DNA of 64,000 bases, taken from the NCBI RefSeq assembly GCF_900107765.1, contig NZ_FNQY01000005.1, forward strand, positions 62,001 to 126,000, in the 5' to 3' direction. The notes beneath the pieces were generated by a model. It searched no databases. It had not been told where the DNA came from and saw nothing but the letters and a program-made list of their open reading frames with translations. The DNA is from Arachidicoccus rhizosphaerae. GTDB lineage: Bacteria > Bacteroidota > Bacteroidia > Chitinophagales > Chitinophagaceae. The position numbers were made by a program, and so were the translations under genes. This document shows, one piece after another, positions 54,121-63,718 of this stretch. Position 1 is the stretch's first letter. The number at the start of each line of letters is the position of its first letter.

Positions 54121-54996
54121 TTAATACAAATCGTCCAGCCTGGTTTTCAGGTATTTTTTAACACTGCGACTGGTACTGAACCAGGAAATCAGGACAGAGA
54201 ATACGATCATACAACCAAATAGTAAAATATTCAGTTTGGTATCCTCCAGACTGCGGATTTCCGGAAAACGCTCCTTAGCCCAGCTGGTTAGCAGCAGCAT
54301 AATGATAATGGCGATGGCGGCGCTGATCAGTCCGTTGACAATAGCCCTTACATTCATGGGACGGGCAATAAAGCTGCGCGTGGCCCCTACCATCTGCATC
54401 GTCTTGATCAGAAATCTGTTAGAGTACATGGTCAGCTTAATGGTATTGTCAATACTCACCACTACCAAAATCCCCAGAATAATACTGATGGCCAAAAAGA
54501 CCAGCCCCATTTTATTCACCTTGTCATTCATGGAGGTAATCAGAGTCTGCGGGTAGTCCAGACCGGAGAGCTGGGAACCAAATTTCTGGGTCAGTTCACC
54601 GGCTATTTTTTTAAGACTGTCCTGATTGACATAATCCGCCTTGGCATAAAAATTAATGCTTTCCGGTAAAGGGTTATAATCCAGTATCTTATCCCAGTCT
54701 TCATTATTATCCTTATTCCAGATATCCTTGGCCTTTTCCTTATCGATATACTGCACATCCTTGGCATAGGGCTGCGCTGCAATATAATCCTGAATCTGCT
54801 TAATGGTATCCTTTCCCGACACATTCAGGTAAGCGGATACTTCTACCTGTTCCTTTAGGTTATTGCCCATAGTCTTCAGGTTCAGAAAGAACCAGCCCAT
54901 AATCCCCATGATTAATAGTACCAGGGAGATCCCGACAATACTAAAGACGGAATTGGATCTTTTCTTGTGTTTGGGGACGCTTTGAATTTCTGACAT
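54121..54996 (-). CDS. ftsX: Cell-division permease-like protein FtsX
   Basis: A 291-residue inner-membrane protein from ATG 54996 (MSEIQSVPKHKKRSNS); an ATG at 55083 lies upstream of the promoter box and is unlikely. One N-terminal helix (SIVGISLVLLIMGIMGWFF) is followed by a periplasmic domain (EVSAYLNVSGKDTIKQIQDYI), then three C-terminal membrane segments, the FtsX topology. With FtsE it controls septal wall hydrolases. No ftsE is in the window, as is common in this phylum. It is divergent from leuS and is followed by DUF3098. Confidence 0.92.
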   Translation of the reverse strand: MSEIQSVPKHKKRSNSVFSIVGISLVLLIMGIMGWFFLNLKTMGNNLKEQVEVSAYLNVSGKDTIKQIQDYIAAQPYAKDVQYIDKEKAKDIWNKDNNEDWDKILDYNPLPESINFYAKADYVNQDSLKKIAGELTQKFGSQLSGLDYPQTLITSMNDKVNKMGLVFLAISIILGILVVVSIDNTIKLTMYSNRFLIKTMQMVGATRSFIARPMNVRAIVNGLISAAIAIIIMLLLTSWAKERFPEIRSLEDTKLNILLFGCMIVFSVLISWFSTSRSVKKYLKTRLDDLY

Positions 54997-55040
54997 ATTG
55001 TCCTTAAAAATAATTCGTTTGAGTGAATAACCAATAAGGG

Positions 55041-55048
55041 CAAATTTA
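55041..55048 (-). promoter_or_regulatory. Candidate -7 box of ftsX
   Basis: The minus strand reads TAAATTTG, matching TAnnTTTG, 45 nt before the ftsX ATG at 54996 and back-to-back with the leuS box at 55069-55076. Confidence 0.5.
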
Positions 55049-55068
55049 ATGTTTACATAGTAATCACG

Positions 55069-55076
55069 TACATTTG
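55069..55076 (+). promoter_or_regulatory. Candidate -7 box of leuS
   Basis: TACATTTG matches TAnnTTTG and lies 87 nt before the ATG at 55163. The leader between them contains pairing TTTTGC/GCAAAA segments. No TTG is visible at -33. Confidence 0.5.
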
Positions 55077-55162
55077 CAGGCAATTATTTTAATTTGTTTA
55101 AAGGTTTGGACCCTTTTGCGGCCTATTTGGGCAAAAAGCGCTTCCAACCACCAAATCATCAT

Positions 55163-57928
55163 ATGGATTATAATTTCAGGGATATTGAGAAAAAATGGCA
55201 GCGGCATTGGGAAGCGTCTGGGGCCTATACGGTATCAAACGACAGCACTAAACCTAAATACTATGTACTGGATATGTTCCCCTACCCCAGCGGAGCCGGA
55301 CTGCATGTCGGTCACCCTTTAGGATATATTGCCAGTGATATATTTGCCCGCTATAAAAGATTACAGGGATACAACGTATTACACCCCATGGGCTATGATG
55401 CCTTCGGACTTCCTGCCGAACAGTATGCCATTGAACACGGCATACATCCGGCAGATTCCACCCGCCAAAATATTGCCACTTTTGAAAAGCAGCTCAATAA
55501 TATCGGCTTCTGCTTTGACTGGTCCAGAAGAGTCAATACCAGTGATCCTGGCTATTATAAATGGACCCAGTGGATCTTCTTACAGTTATTCGGCAGCTTT
55601 TATGACCGGCCATTAAAAAAGGCCAGAAAAATTGAAGAGCTGGTTGCTATATTTACGCACGAGGGCAATCAGGATTATCCCTGCCCGGGCGATGACAGCA
55701 TCCGGTTTACAGCTGAAGACTGGGCCGGATACGACCAAAAGCAACAACAGGACATCTTAATGCATTACCGCCTGGCTTATTGCGGATACGGAGAGGTCAA
55801 CTGGTGTGAAGCATTGGGCACCGTCCTTGCCAACGACGAAGTAGTCAACGGCGTCAGTGAAAGAGGCGGACATCCGGTAGAGAAGAAAACACTCAGACAA
55901 TGGTACCTGCGTATTACAGAATATGCCGACCGTCTTTTAGAAGGTCTTGACAGCGTAGAATTCAGTGATGCCATGAAAGAGATGCAGACCAACTGGATCG
56001 GTAAGAGCTCTGGTGCAGAAATCAGCTTTCAGATTGAAAGCGAACTGGGCACCGTGCCATCCTTTACCGCATACACCACGCGCCCCGATACGATTATGGG
56101 GGTTGATTTCTGCGTACTGGCGCCTGAGCTGGACTGGATAATTCAAATAGCTTCCGTAGAACAAAGACCGGAAGTAGAAAAATATATCGCCTATGTAAAA
56201 AGCAGAAGCGAGCGGGAGAGAATGGCGGAGAAAAGGATTACCGGCTGCTTTACCGGCGCCTATGCCATCAACCCGTTTGATACGGATAAAAAAATACCTA
56301 TATATATCTCCGAATATGTACTGGCCGGATACGGCACCGGAGCCATTATGGCTGTTCCCTGCGGAGATGAAAGGGATTATAAATTTGCCAGAAACTTCCA
56401 GATCCCCATCACCAATATTCTGGGTGATCTCTTTGACGGTGAAACCGCCAATCCAACCAAGGATGCCAAACTGGTCAACAGCGGTTTTTTAAACGGTCTT
56501 CCGATGCGGGAAGCCATGGAAGTCGTCATTGATAAACTAACCGGGGCAGGGATAGGCAAAAGAAAAATAAATTACCGTATGCGTGATGCGGCCTTCAGCC
56601 GGCAGCGTTACTGGGGCGAACCCTTCCCGATTACCTGGAAGGACGGCGTAGCCATCCCGCTGAATGAAAAAGAGCTGCCGCTATTACTCCCACAGGTCGA
56701 AAAATACGGTCCCGGCCCGGGTGGTGCAGGCCCGCTGGCTACCATTGAAGAGTGGACGGGTAAAGGCCTTGAAACCAATACGATGCCCGGATATGCCGGC
56801 AGTTCCTGGTATTTTTTAAGATATATGGATCCCCATAATACAGAAGCATTCTGTGATCCTGCTGCCAGCTCTTATTGGAATCAGGTGGATCTGTATATCG
56901 GCGGTACCGAGCATGCCGTAGGACACTTGTTATACAGTCGTCTTTGGACCAAGATCTTATATGACCTGGGCTTTATCAGCTTCCAGGAACCCTTTAAAAA
57001 GCTCCTCAACCAGGGAATGATTCAGGGCAGCTCGCGGTTCGTTTACCGCCTCCACGGCACACAGGAGTTCATATCACACGGCCTGATCGCTGGTCAGCAG
57101 GTGGATAAAATCCACGTGGATGTCAATATTGTGGACGGGGTGGAACTGGACACGGAAGCCTTTAAAAAGTGGAAAAACCAGGAATTTGCAAATGCGACTT
57201 TTATTCTGGAAGATGGAAAATACATCTGCGGTGTAGAAGTCGAAAAAATGTCTAAAAGTAAATTCAATACCGTTAATCCTGACGTGCTGGTAGAGAAGTT
57301 CGGCGCGGACACCTTCCGTATGTATGAGATGTTCCTGGGACCGGTTGAACAATCCAAGCCATGGGATACCAAGGGTATTGAAGGGGTGCACCGTTTTTTG
57401 AAAAAACTCTGGCGCTTGTTCTTTGAAGAAGAAAAAGGAGCGGTCTTTACAGAGGATGCGCCAACGGCTGCTGAACTGAAAGTCCTGCACAAAACCATTC
57501 AGAAAGTCCAGTCAGACACAGAAAGATACTCGTTTAATACCGTGGTCTCTGCCTTTATGGTCTGTGTCAATGAGCTAACTGAGCTGAAATGCCATAAAAA
57601 GCAGATTCTGGCCCCGGTTCTTATTATGCTGACGCCTTATGCGCCGCATATCGCGGCAGAGCTCTGGCAGGCCTTAGGAGAAGACGGCGAAGTACTGGAC
57701 GCTCAGTTTCCAGCCTTTAATCCCGCGCTGGTTAGAGAATCCGCTAAAAACTACCCGGTCAGCATCAACGGGAAAATGCGCACCAATATGGAATTTCCCC
57801 TGGATATGGATAAACAGAGCCTTGAAGCGGCCGTACTCGGCAATGAGGTCGTACAAAAATGGATTGAAGGCAAAACCATTAAAAAGTTCATTTTCGTGCC
57901 GGGCAAGATGATTAATATCGTTATCTAA
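55163..57928 (+). CDS. leuS: Leucyl-tRNA synthetase
   Basis: A 921-residue class I aminoacyl-tRNA synthetase from ATG 55163 (MDYNFRDIEKKWQRHWEASG); an upstream ATG at 55094 adds 23 unconserved residues and falls in the leader. The HIGH motif appears as HVGH within PYPSGAGLHVGHPLGY near residue 42, and the KMSKS loop as VEKMSKSKFN near 695. The editing domain (about 230-430) includes TAYTTRPDTIMGV, the threonine-rich site that clears mischarged tRNA. The C-terminal part ends KKFIFVPGKMINIVI. It is divergent from ftsX and is followed by a strong hairpin. Confidence 0.97.
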   Translation: MDYNFRDIEKKWQRHWEASGAYTVSNDSTKPKYYVLDMFPYPSGAGLHVGHPLGYIASDIFARYKRLQGYNVLHPMGYDAFGLPAEQYAIEHGIHPADSTRQNIATFEKQLNNIGFCFDWSRRVNTSDPGYYKWTQWIFLQLFGSFYDRPLKKARKIEELVAIFTHEGNQDYPCPGDDSIRFTAEDWAGYDQKQQQDILMHYRLAYCGYGEVNWCEALGTVLANDEVVNGVSERGGHPVEKKTLRQWYLRITEYADRLLEGLDSVEFSDAMKEMQTNWIGKSSGAEISFQIESELGTVPSFTAYTTRPDTIMGVDFCVLAPELDWIIQIASVEQRPEVEKYIAYVKSRSERERMAEKRITGCFTGAYAINPFDTDKKIPIYISEYVLAGYGTGAIMAVPCGDERDYKFARNFQIPITNILGDLFDGETANPTKDAKLVNSGFLNGLPMREAMEVVIDKLTGAGIGKRKINYRMRDAAFSRQRYWGEPFPITWKDGVAIPLNEKELPLLLPQVEKYGPGPGGAGPLATIEEWTGKGLETNTMPGYAGSSWYFLRYMDPHNTEAFCDPAASSYWNQVDLYIGGTEHAVGHLLYSRLWTKILYDLGFISFQEPFKKLLNQGMIQGSSRFVYRLHGTQEFISHGLIAGQQVDKIHVDVNIVDGVELDTEAFKKWKNQEFANATFILEDGKYICGVEVEKMSKSKFNTVNPDVLVEKFGADTFRMYEMFLGPVEQSKPWDTKGIEGVHRFLKKLWRLFFEEEKGAVFTEDAPTAAELKVLHKTIQKVQSDTERYSFNTVVSAFMVCVNELTELKCHKKQILAPVLIMLTPYAPHIAAELWQALGEDGEVLDAQFPAFNPALVRESAKNYPVSINGKMRTNMEFPLDMDKQSLEAAVLGNEVVQKWIEGKTIKKFIFVPGKMINIVI

Positions 57929-57953
57929 GCCATCTGTCGGATCAGCGTTCTGC

Positions 57954-58000
57954 GACATCATAAAGCCTTGTTCTACCCCAGAACAGGGCTTTATGATGTC
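57954..58000 (+). terminator. Strong hairpin after leuS
   Basis: The arms 57954-57974 and 57980-58000 pair over 21 positions with a single mismatch (GACATCATAAAGCC on the left) around a 5-nt loop. No T-run follows, but its position just after leuS and its strength suggest a transcript end or 3'-stabilising structure. Confidence 0.6.
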
Positions 58001-58201
58001 CGGCAGCCACTAGTACAACGTTTGCGTAAAATCGGTGAAACAGCCTTTTGTTTAATGTTATTTAACCATCTTTGATTACAGGAATCTGAAAGGGAGTTGG
58101 TAGCCCAGCATAAAACGGGCAACGAATGCCCCGGACGTCTATTTAACCGCTGCTGAGCTTACTGTTTCAGGAAATCATTTTTTTAACGATCCACAAAAGT
58201 T

Positions 58202-59698
58202 ATGTACAAAAAAAGAAACTTATTGAGCAAAAAGGTGATGGGGGCTCTTATGCTGAGTGCCTGTTCCCTAACGCTTGGGCTGCTACTGCCTGCAGGGCCT
58301 GCAGTGGCTCAGCAGCCGACATCCTCCAGGACTTTCACCATCCCGGCCAACAAGGCCTATGTCGTGCCTTTGACGAATAGGGAAGACAGACGGCCTCCTG
58401 TTAAAGGCCGGGATGCAGCGCAAAAAGGCAAACGCGGTGCCTCAAAAGGAGGCTTTAACCCGCAGGGAGTATCTGTGCCGGTAGGCTACCCTCAAACCAT
58501 CCTTCCGGTCTCTCACTGGACAGATTCGGCCAAATCCGTAGTCTGGTATCTGTACCAGCAGCAGGGCCATTATAATTTTAGTCTGGACGCAATGCTTAGC
58601 AAATCAACAGATCTTCCTTTTGAGATTTCCATCACGGACGCCGATCCCAACACAGGGTTTAAGGCCATCAATAAAGTATTTACCATGCATGGCAGTGGCA
58701 GTAAAGACACCACTGCCGTATGCAGCGTGGATATCCCAAAAACAGGGTATTACAGATATGCGCTCAAACCTAAGGCCGATCCCAGGGATGCCATCACATT
58801 ATACTCCTTGCTTTTCAGTACGAATGGCAGTGAAAAGAGCGAAGTTCATCAGACCGATTACCAGTCCTCCCCTTCTGTTCACTTAAGCTTCAGTTCAACG
58901 GCTCCCACTACAAAATCCTATGACTGGATTTACGCAGAGATACTCGTACCGGAAGGCGGCGACCCACTGGCAACTTATTATGAGAGCCTGGGATTTTACA
59001 GAGGCTACATGGGCATCCAGACCAATGGCCTCCATGAACGCCGCGTACTTTTTTCTGTCTGGGACAGCAAAGACGCTGAAAAAGACAAAAGCATTGAAAA
59101 ATCAGACTATGTTACACTGGTAGCCAAGGGCCCCCAAACGGTGACCAACAGTTTTGGCGGGGAAGGCACCGGCGGACAGTCCTATAACCCAGGTGCGAAC
59201 TGGCAAACCGGAAAACCCGTTCATTTTCTGATGAACCTGCTGCCAGACACAAACGGATCCGTCGTCATTTCTGCCTGGTACCAAATCGATACCCAACCCT
59301 GGGTCTATGTTGCCAGCTGGCGGGCACCTAAAGAAAACCGCTATTTTGACGGGTTTTACTCCTTTATTGAAAACTACGGATACGCCAACGGCTGGATGCG
59401 CCGCATGGCCTATTATTATAACGCCTGGGGCAAACAAAGCGGTGGCGGAAGCTGGGTCAGCTTAAATAAAGTGAAATTTTCCCATACAGACGGCAAACCC
59501 GGACAGCGCATCGATTATGAACAGGGCGTTTCAGATAAATACCCTGATAGATTTTATATGGCTTCTGGCGGTTATACCCCCACCAGACAAACGGCCAGTC
59601 AGGTGCCACTGGGCAAAATAATCCCCATCAAGGATTTATCCCCTTTTGAAAAGGAGGTACAAAATGCACTCAATAAGTCGGCAGCCCGGCCTGAATAG
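58202..59698 (+). CDS. Secreted DUF5077/DUF3472 protein
   Basis: A 498-residue exported protein with a long signal (VMGALMLSACSLTLGLLLPAGPAVAQ). Residues about 85-215 form a DUF5077-like beta domain (GYPQTILPVSHWTDSAKSVV). The C-terminal 270 residues match DUF3472 (DWIYAEILVPEGGDPLATYY; later GFYSFIENYGYANGWMRRMAYYYNAW). This pair of domains occurs in secreted Bacteroidota proteins, often near polysaccharide genes, and no activity is established. Residues 55-80 are Arg/Lys-rich and probably disordered. The gene is monocistronic and closed by the hairpin at 59748-59798. Confidence 0.85.
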   Translation: MYKKRNLLSKKVMGALMLSACSLTLGLLLPAGPAVAQQPTSSRTFTIPANKAYVVPLTNREDRRPPVKGRDAAQKGKRGASKGGFNPQGVSVPVGYPQTILPVSHWTDSAKSVVWYLYQQQGHYNFSLDAMLSKSTDLPFEISITDADPNTGFKAINKVFTMHGSGSKDTTAVCSVDIPKTGYYRYALKPKADPRDAITLYSLLFSTNGSEKSEVHQTDYQSSPSVHLSFSSTAPTTKSYDWIYAEILVPEGGDPLATYYESLGFYRGYMGIQTNGLHERRVLFSVWDSKDAEKDKSIEKSDYVTLVAKGPQTVTNSFGGEGTGGQSYNPGANWQTGKPVHFLMNLLPDTNGSVVISAWYQIDTQPWVYVASWRAPKENRYFDGFYSFIENYGYANGWMRRMAYYYNAWGKQSGGGSWVSLNKVKFSHTDGKPGQRIDYEQGVSDKYPDRFYMASGGYTPTRQTASQVPLGKIIPIKDLSPFEKEVQNALNKSAARPE

Positions 59699-59747
59699 CG
59701 CAATCATTTATTACAAAAGAGCAGACTTTTAGCTGCCATTCCATCTA

Positions 59748-59798
59748 AAAAGCGATGATCCGCAATAACAAATCCTGTTATTGCGGATCATCGCTTTT
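59748..59798. terminator. Perfect 23-bp hairpin between convergent genes
   Basis: The arms 59748-59770 and 59776-59798 are perfectly complementary (AAAAGCGATGATCC on the left) around loop AATCC, with A- and T-runs at the ends. It separates the DUF3472 gene (+) from the permease gene (-) and should work in both directions. Confidence 0.8.
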
Positions 59799-59895
59799 AG
59801 CTTTTCAGTGCCCCCTTTAATACGAAAGGGCCTGTTCTCAGGCAGAAAGGCTCCTTTAGGTGGCATCAGACGGCCTTCGTCTTTCCTCAAAACGG

Positions 59896-62277
59896 TTATT
59901 CAGCCTTCAGAGAGTTTACGGGATTCGTCTTTGCCGCTTTTATGGCTTTAAGGCTGATCGTTAACCCCGCAATCAAAAAGGTAATCAGCGCGGCCAGTAC
60001 AAATATCCACCAGCTTAACTTTGTCTGAAAGGCAAAATTCTGCAGCCAGGTATGCATGGCCATATATCCCAGCGGGATGGCTATTAAGGCTGCAATGACA
60101 ACAGGTTTCAGCAAATCCCTTGAAAGTAAAATAACGACCTGCCTTACGGAGGACCCCAGAATCTTTCTGATCCCGACTTCCTTTATCCTTTTATTGGCTG
60201 TAAAGGTAGCCAGTCCAAATAACCCGAGTGAGGCAATGATTATAGCCAGCATTGCAAAAGAAGTCAATAACCGCTGTTGCTTTATATCCTTGCGATACAT
60301 CGATTCAAACTGCTGGTCCATAAAGCTGTATTCAAAAGGATAACCCGGGGCAGCGGTCATATAGGCCTTCTGCAGTCCGGATATGGCCTGATCAATCTGT
60401 CCTGCCTTCAGCCGGATATACACCAGTCGGTTGTCATCTCCGGGCGTAATCACAAGCGGCGTAACATTTTGTTTAAGGCTTTCAAAACTAAAATCCGCGA
60501 CTACGCCTATGATCCTTCTTCTGACGGGATCATTTTTGGTATTCTGAATCCATTTACCGACAGCCTGCTCCGGGGTCCAGCCCAGGCTTGCCGCAGCAGT
60601 CTGGTTGATCAGAACCGCCTGGCCGGAATCTGTCGGATACGACGCTGAAAAATCACGGCCGCTCAATATTTTTAAACCGAGCGCTTTCACATATTGAAAG
60701 TCCGCATACTCCGTATGCGCACTCCATTTTTCCCCTCTGCCTTCCACATTGAAAAAGTAAGTATCAAAAAAGCCGCCCGGTTCCCCGGACATCATGGACA
60801 CCGCTTCCACTGCCTTACCGCTGAGGGCTTCCTGTTTAAAAAGCAGTCTGTTTTTATAGAGATCTTCATTGTCAATACGAACAATCAAAGACTGGGACTG
60901 ATCATATCCCAGCTGTTTATTTTTGACAAAATGGAGCTGCTTGGAAATAACTATGGTTCCGATAATCAGAAAGACGGAGATCATAAACTGAATAACGACT
61001 AGTACCTGCCGAAACCGGACACCCCCGGCACCGAGTTTTAATTTTCCTTTGATGGCCTCCACCGGCGAAAAACCGGACAGAAATAACGCCGGATACATCC
61101 CGGACAACAGGCCGATGACCAAAATCACGCCCGCCATAAATAAATAGACCGGCGGATGGCTCCAGTCTACCGTTAACCGGTAACCCAGCAGGTGATTGTA
61201 AAAGGGTAAAAACAAATAAAGGAATACCAGTGCCAGACAACAGGCCACCGCCGTAATCATAAAAGACTCACCCAAAAACTGCCATACCAGCTGTTTTCTG
61301 TGAGCCCCCAGCACCTTGCGCAGACCGATTTCCTTAGACCTTTCAACCGCTCTGATGGTAGACAGGTTCATAAAATTAATACAGGCGATCAACAAAATAA
61401 GCATGGCAATCGAGATGAAAATATAGATCACCGATTTGTCGCCATGACGCTGATCTCCGAACATATTGCCGGTAAGGTATACTTCTTTTAAAGGAAGTAA
61501 GCCCAGGGAAAAATGGAAGCCGTATTCTGCCATTTCTTTGCCCAGATATTTGTCCACAAAGGCCGGCAACCTGTTTTGCAGATGAGCTGCCTCGGCTCCG
61601 GGAGCCATCTGTATAAACGTATACATACTATTGTTGATCCATTGGGAAAAATAGGGAGCATCCTTATAATTATCTATGGGCACCAAAATATCAAAATCCA
61701 GGGTTGAATTGACCGGTACATCCTGCATAACTCCGGTAACTTTAAGGGCCAGGGTTTTATCCAGTTCAAGGGTTTTACCCATGGCGGCAGCTGTACTTCC
61801 AAAATATTTTTTGGCCATGCTTTCTGTCAGTACAATACTGCCCGGATCATTTAATGCTGTTTGATGATTACCCTGGAGCATCTTAAAGGAAAACATCTGT
61901 AAAAATGCCGGGTCGACGGCGTAGATTTTCTTCTCATTAAAAGCCTGATCATGACCCGCTGACACGAGGCTGTTGCTTGGAAGTACCCTCACGACCTGAT
62001 CAATGGCGTCCGGAAAATCCGTTTTCAGCGCAGGTCCGTAAAGTCCTGACAGATAGGCAACGCTGTTCTGTTTTCCATCCAGATTCGCGTAACGGACGAC
62101 CTGATAAATATCCTTTTCATGCTCATGAAAACCATCTGCGGTGAACTCGTTATTGACAAATAAAAATATCAATAAACAAACGGCCACTCCAAGTGCCAGC
62201 CCTAAAATATTGATGGAGGAAAATATTTTATTTTTCATCAGGCTGCGCCAGACGGTGATGAAATAATGTTTAACCAT
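59896..62277 (-). CDS. MacB/FtsX-type ABC transporter permease
   Basis: A 793-residue inner-membrane permease with two copies of the MacB periplasmic-core plus FtsX layout. Helix 1 is near residues 18-40 and the first periplasmic domain spans about 45-270. A three-helix FtsX block includes ERSKEIGLRKVLGAHRKQLVWQFLGES near 310. The second periplasmic domain and final helix block end with NKRIKEVGIRKILGSSVRQVV near 700. Such proteins use a separate ATPase for mechanotransmission or lipoprotein/peptide export; none is adjacent. They are multi-copy in Bacteroidota, and the substrate is unknown. Confidence 0.92.
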   Translation of the reverse strand: MVKHYFITVWRSLMKNKIFSSINILGLALGVAVCLLIFLFVNNEFTADGFHEHEKDIYQVVRYANLDGKQNSVAYLSGLYGPALKTDFPDAIDQVVRVLPSNSLVSAGHDQAFNEKKIYAVDPAFLQMFSFKMLQGNHQTALNDPGSIVLTESMAKKYFGSTAAAMGKTLELDKTLALKVTGVMQDVPVNSTLDFDILVPIDNYKDAPYFSQWINNSMYTFIQMAPGAEAAHLQNRLPAFVDKYLGKEMAEYGFHFSLGLLPLKEVYLTGNMFGDQRHGDKSVIYIFISIAMLILLIACINFMNLSTIRAVERSKEIGLRKVLGAHRKQLVWQFLGESFMITAVACCLALVFLYLFLPFYNHLLGYRLTVDWSHPPVYLFMAGVILVIGLLSGMYPALFLSGFSPVEAIKGKLKLGAGGVRFRQVLVVIQFMISVFLIIGTIVISKQLHFVKNKQLGYDQSQSLIVRIDNEDLYKNRLLFKQEALSGKAVEAVSMMSGEPGGFFDTYFFNVEGRGEKWSAHTEYADFQYVKALGLKILSGRDFSASYPTDSGQAVLINQTAAASLGWTPEQAVGKWIQNTKNDPVRRRIIGVVADFSFESLKQNVTPLVITPGDDNRLVYIRLKAGQIDQAISGLQKAYMTAAPGYPFEYSFMDQQFESMYRKDIKQQRLLTSFAMLAIIIASLGLFGLATFTANKRIKEVGIRKILGSSVRQVVILLSRDLLKPVVIAALIAIPLGYMAMHTWLQNFAFQTKLSWWIFVLAALITFLIAGLTISLKAIKAAKTNPVNSLKAE

Positions 62278-62458
62278 TGAAGTATTTTTTAAATGTAAGG
62301 ACCCCCGTTAAAACTATTTTGAAAAAATAGCCAGTTAGGTGCCATACTTCAATTGCATCGCTACAATAGATTTACATATATTAAGATCTTTAAAATTGTC
62401 CGTTTTTGATACAGCACCCCTCTAAAAACGAACACTGGGCGCCAAGGATCGCCACCCG

Positions 62459-63424
62459 TTATTTTTCGATCAGATAGCACCAGCGCTTTAATTTGCCTTC
62501 AAAATCAAATGGCGTGGTTCTTTTGGTAATATCCGTAATTTTCGAGGCCGCAATATTTTTTTCATCCAGCACAAACCGGGTAAAATTCGTACTAAAATAA
62601 AGCTGTCCGCCAGCCGTCAATGCGTTTAAGACATCAGATATTAATTCCACATGATCCCTTTGGATATCCAATATATCTTTCATCTTTTTAGAATTACTGA
62701 AAGTAGGCGGATCCATAATTACCAGATCAAAAGAGTCCGGTTTCAAGGTCTTGAGATAGGCCTTTACATCTGCCGCCACAAAACGGTATTTATGTTTTGT
62801 CAGGGGCGTCAGTAAGCGGTTAAACCTGAAATTCTCTTCCGCCCAGTTCAGATAGGTATTGGACAGATCCACGCTGGTAACGCTTGAAGCGCCAGCCGCC
62901 GCACCGTACACGGAAAATGATCCGGTATAGCAAAAAAGGTTCAGCAGGTTTTTATCCCGGGCCACTTCTCTGACCATCTGACGGGTGATCCGGTGATCCA
63001 GGTACAACCCTGTATCCAGATAATCCGTCAGGTTCACCCGGAACTTTAAACCCGATTCTTCTACTGTAAAAAAATGGCCTTCCTCATCTACTTTTTCATA
63101 CTGCTGACCGGCGGTCCGGTGACTCATTTTGCTGCGCTGTTTCAGATAGATATCACTAAGCGCCACACCGGTTACCTGACTGATGATGTCAAAGCAACCA
63201 TTTAATTTGTCCTCCGGCCACGGATCCATTTCAGGGTCTTCCGATTTTTTGGCATACAGGCTGACGTAGGCCTTTTCCCCATATATATCTATGCTGATTG
63301 GAAACTCCGTCAGATCCCGGTCATAAATCCGGTAACAGTGTACCTGCTGCCTGCGGGCCAGTTTACTTCTGTGCTTATACACCTTTGTTAAACGATTGCT
63401 GAACATCTGTAATAGGGCTTCCAT
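62459..63424 (-). CDS. Class I SAM-dependent rRNA methyltransferase, RlmI/RlmK-like
   Basis: A 321-residue enzyme that probably methylates a base in 23S rRNA. The N-terminal 130 residues resemble the RlmI/RlmK substrate-recognition part. SAM motif I is LLNLFCYTGSFSVYGAAAG near residue 160, followed by VTSVDLSNTYLNWAEENF, and the catalytic motif is DLVIMDPPTFSNSKK near 230. The size corresponds to the C-terminal RlmK half of the E. coli RlmL/RlmK fusion protein. The exact target base is uncertain. The gene is alone on its strand and divergent from prmA. Confidence 0.9.
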   Translation of the reverse strand: MEALLQMFSNRLTKVYKHRSKLARRQQVHCYRIYDRDLTEFPISIDIYGEKAYVSLYAKKSEDPEMDPWPEDKLNGCFDIISQVTGVALSDIYLKQRSKMSHRTAGQQYEKVDEEGHFFTVEESGLKFRVNLTDYLDTGLYLDHRITRQMVREVARDKNLLNLFCYTGSFSVYGAAAGASSVTSVDLSNTYLNWAEENFRFNRLLTPLTKHKYRFVAADVKAYLKTLKPDSFDLVIMDPPTFSNSKKMKDILDIQRDHVELISDVLNALTAGGQLYFSTNFTRFVLDEKNIAASKITDITKRTTPFDFEGKLKRWCYLIEK

Positions 63425-63718
63425 CTGTCAAATATTTATCCGGGAAATGATTTTAGTGAAACAGGCCTGCAAAATACATCGAATTAAGCGCAATTTGGGT
63501 AAATCCGCCAATTGCTTATTCCCGTTCATACAGCTTCCCAGCGCTGCGCCGAAAGATTGCCGGAAGAATAATTTTCAACATTGCACCTCAAATTAAGGGA
63601 ACTATGCTTATTTTTGAATTTACAGTAGCGCATTGAAATATGTAATCAATTAAATTACAACTTATTACACTTTACAATCAGCTAAAAACCGGCGCTACTC
63701 GAACAAAAACAGACATAG

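Noticed and set aside
57074-57498. Two long antisense frames within leuS
   Set aside because: Both lie opposite the KMSKS-bearing part of leuS, which is clearly coding.
63686-63705. A CTACTCGAAC stretch resembling a tRNA T-loop on the minus strand
   Set aside because: No acceptor, anticodon or D-arm pairing can be found around it.
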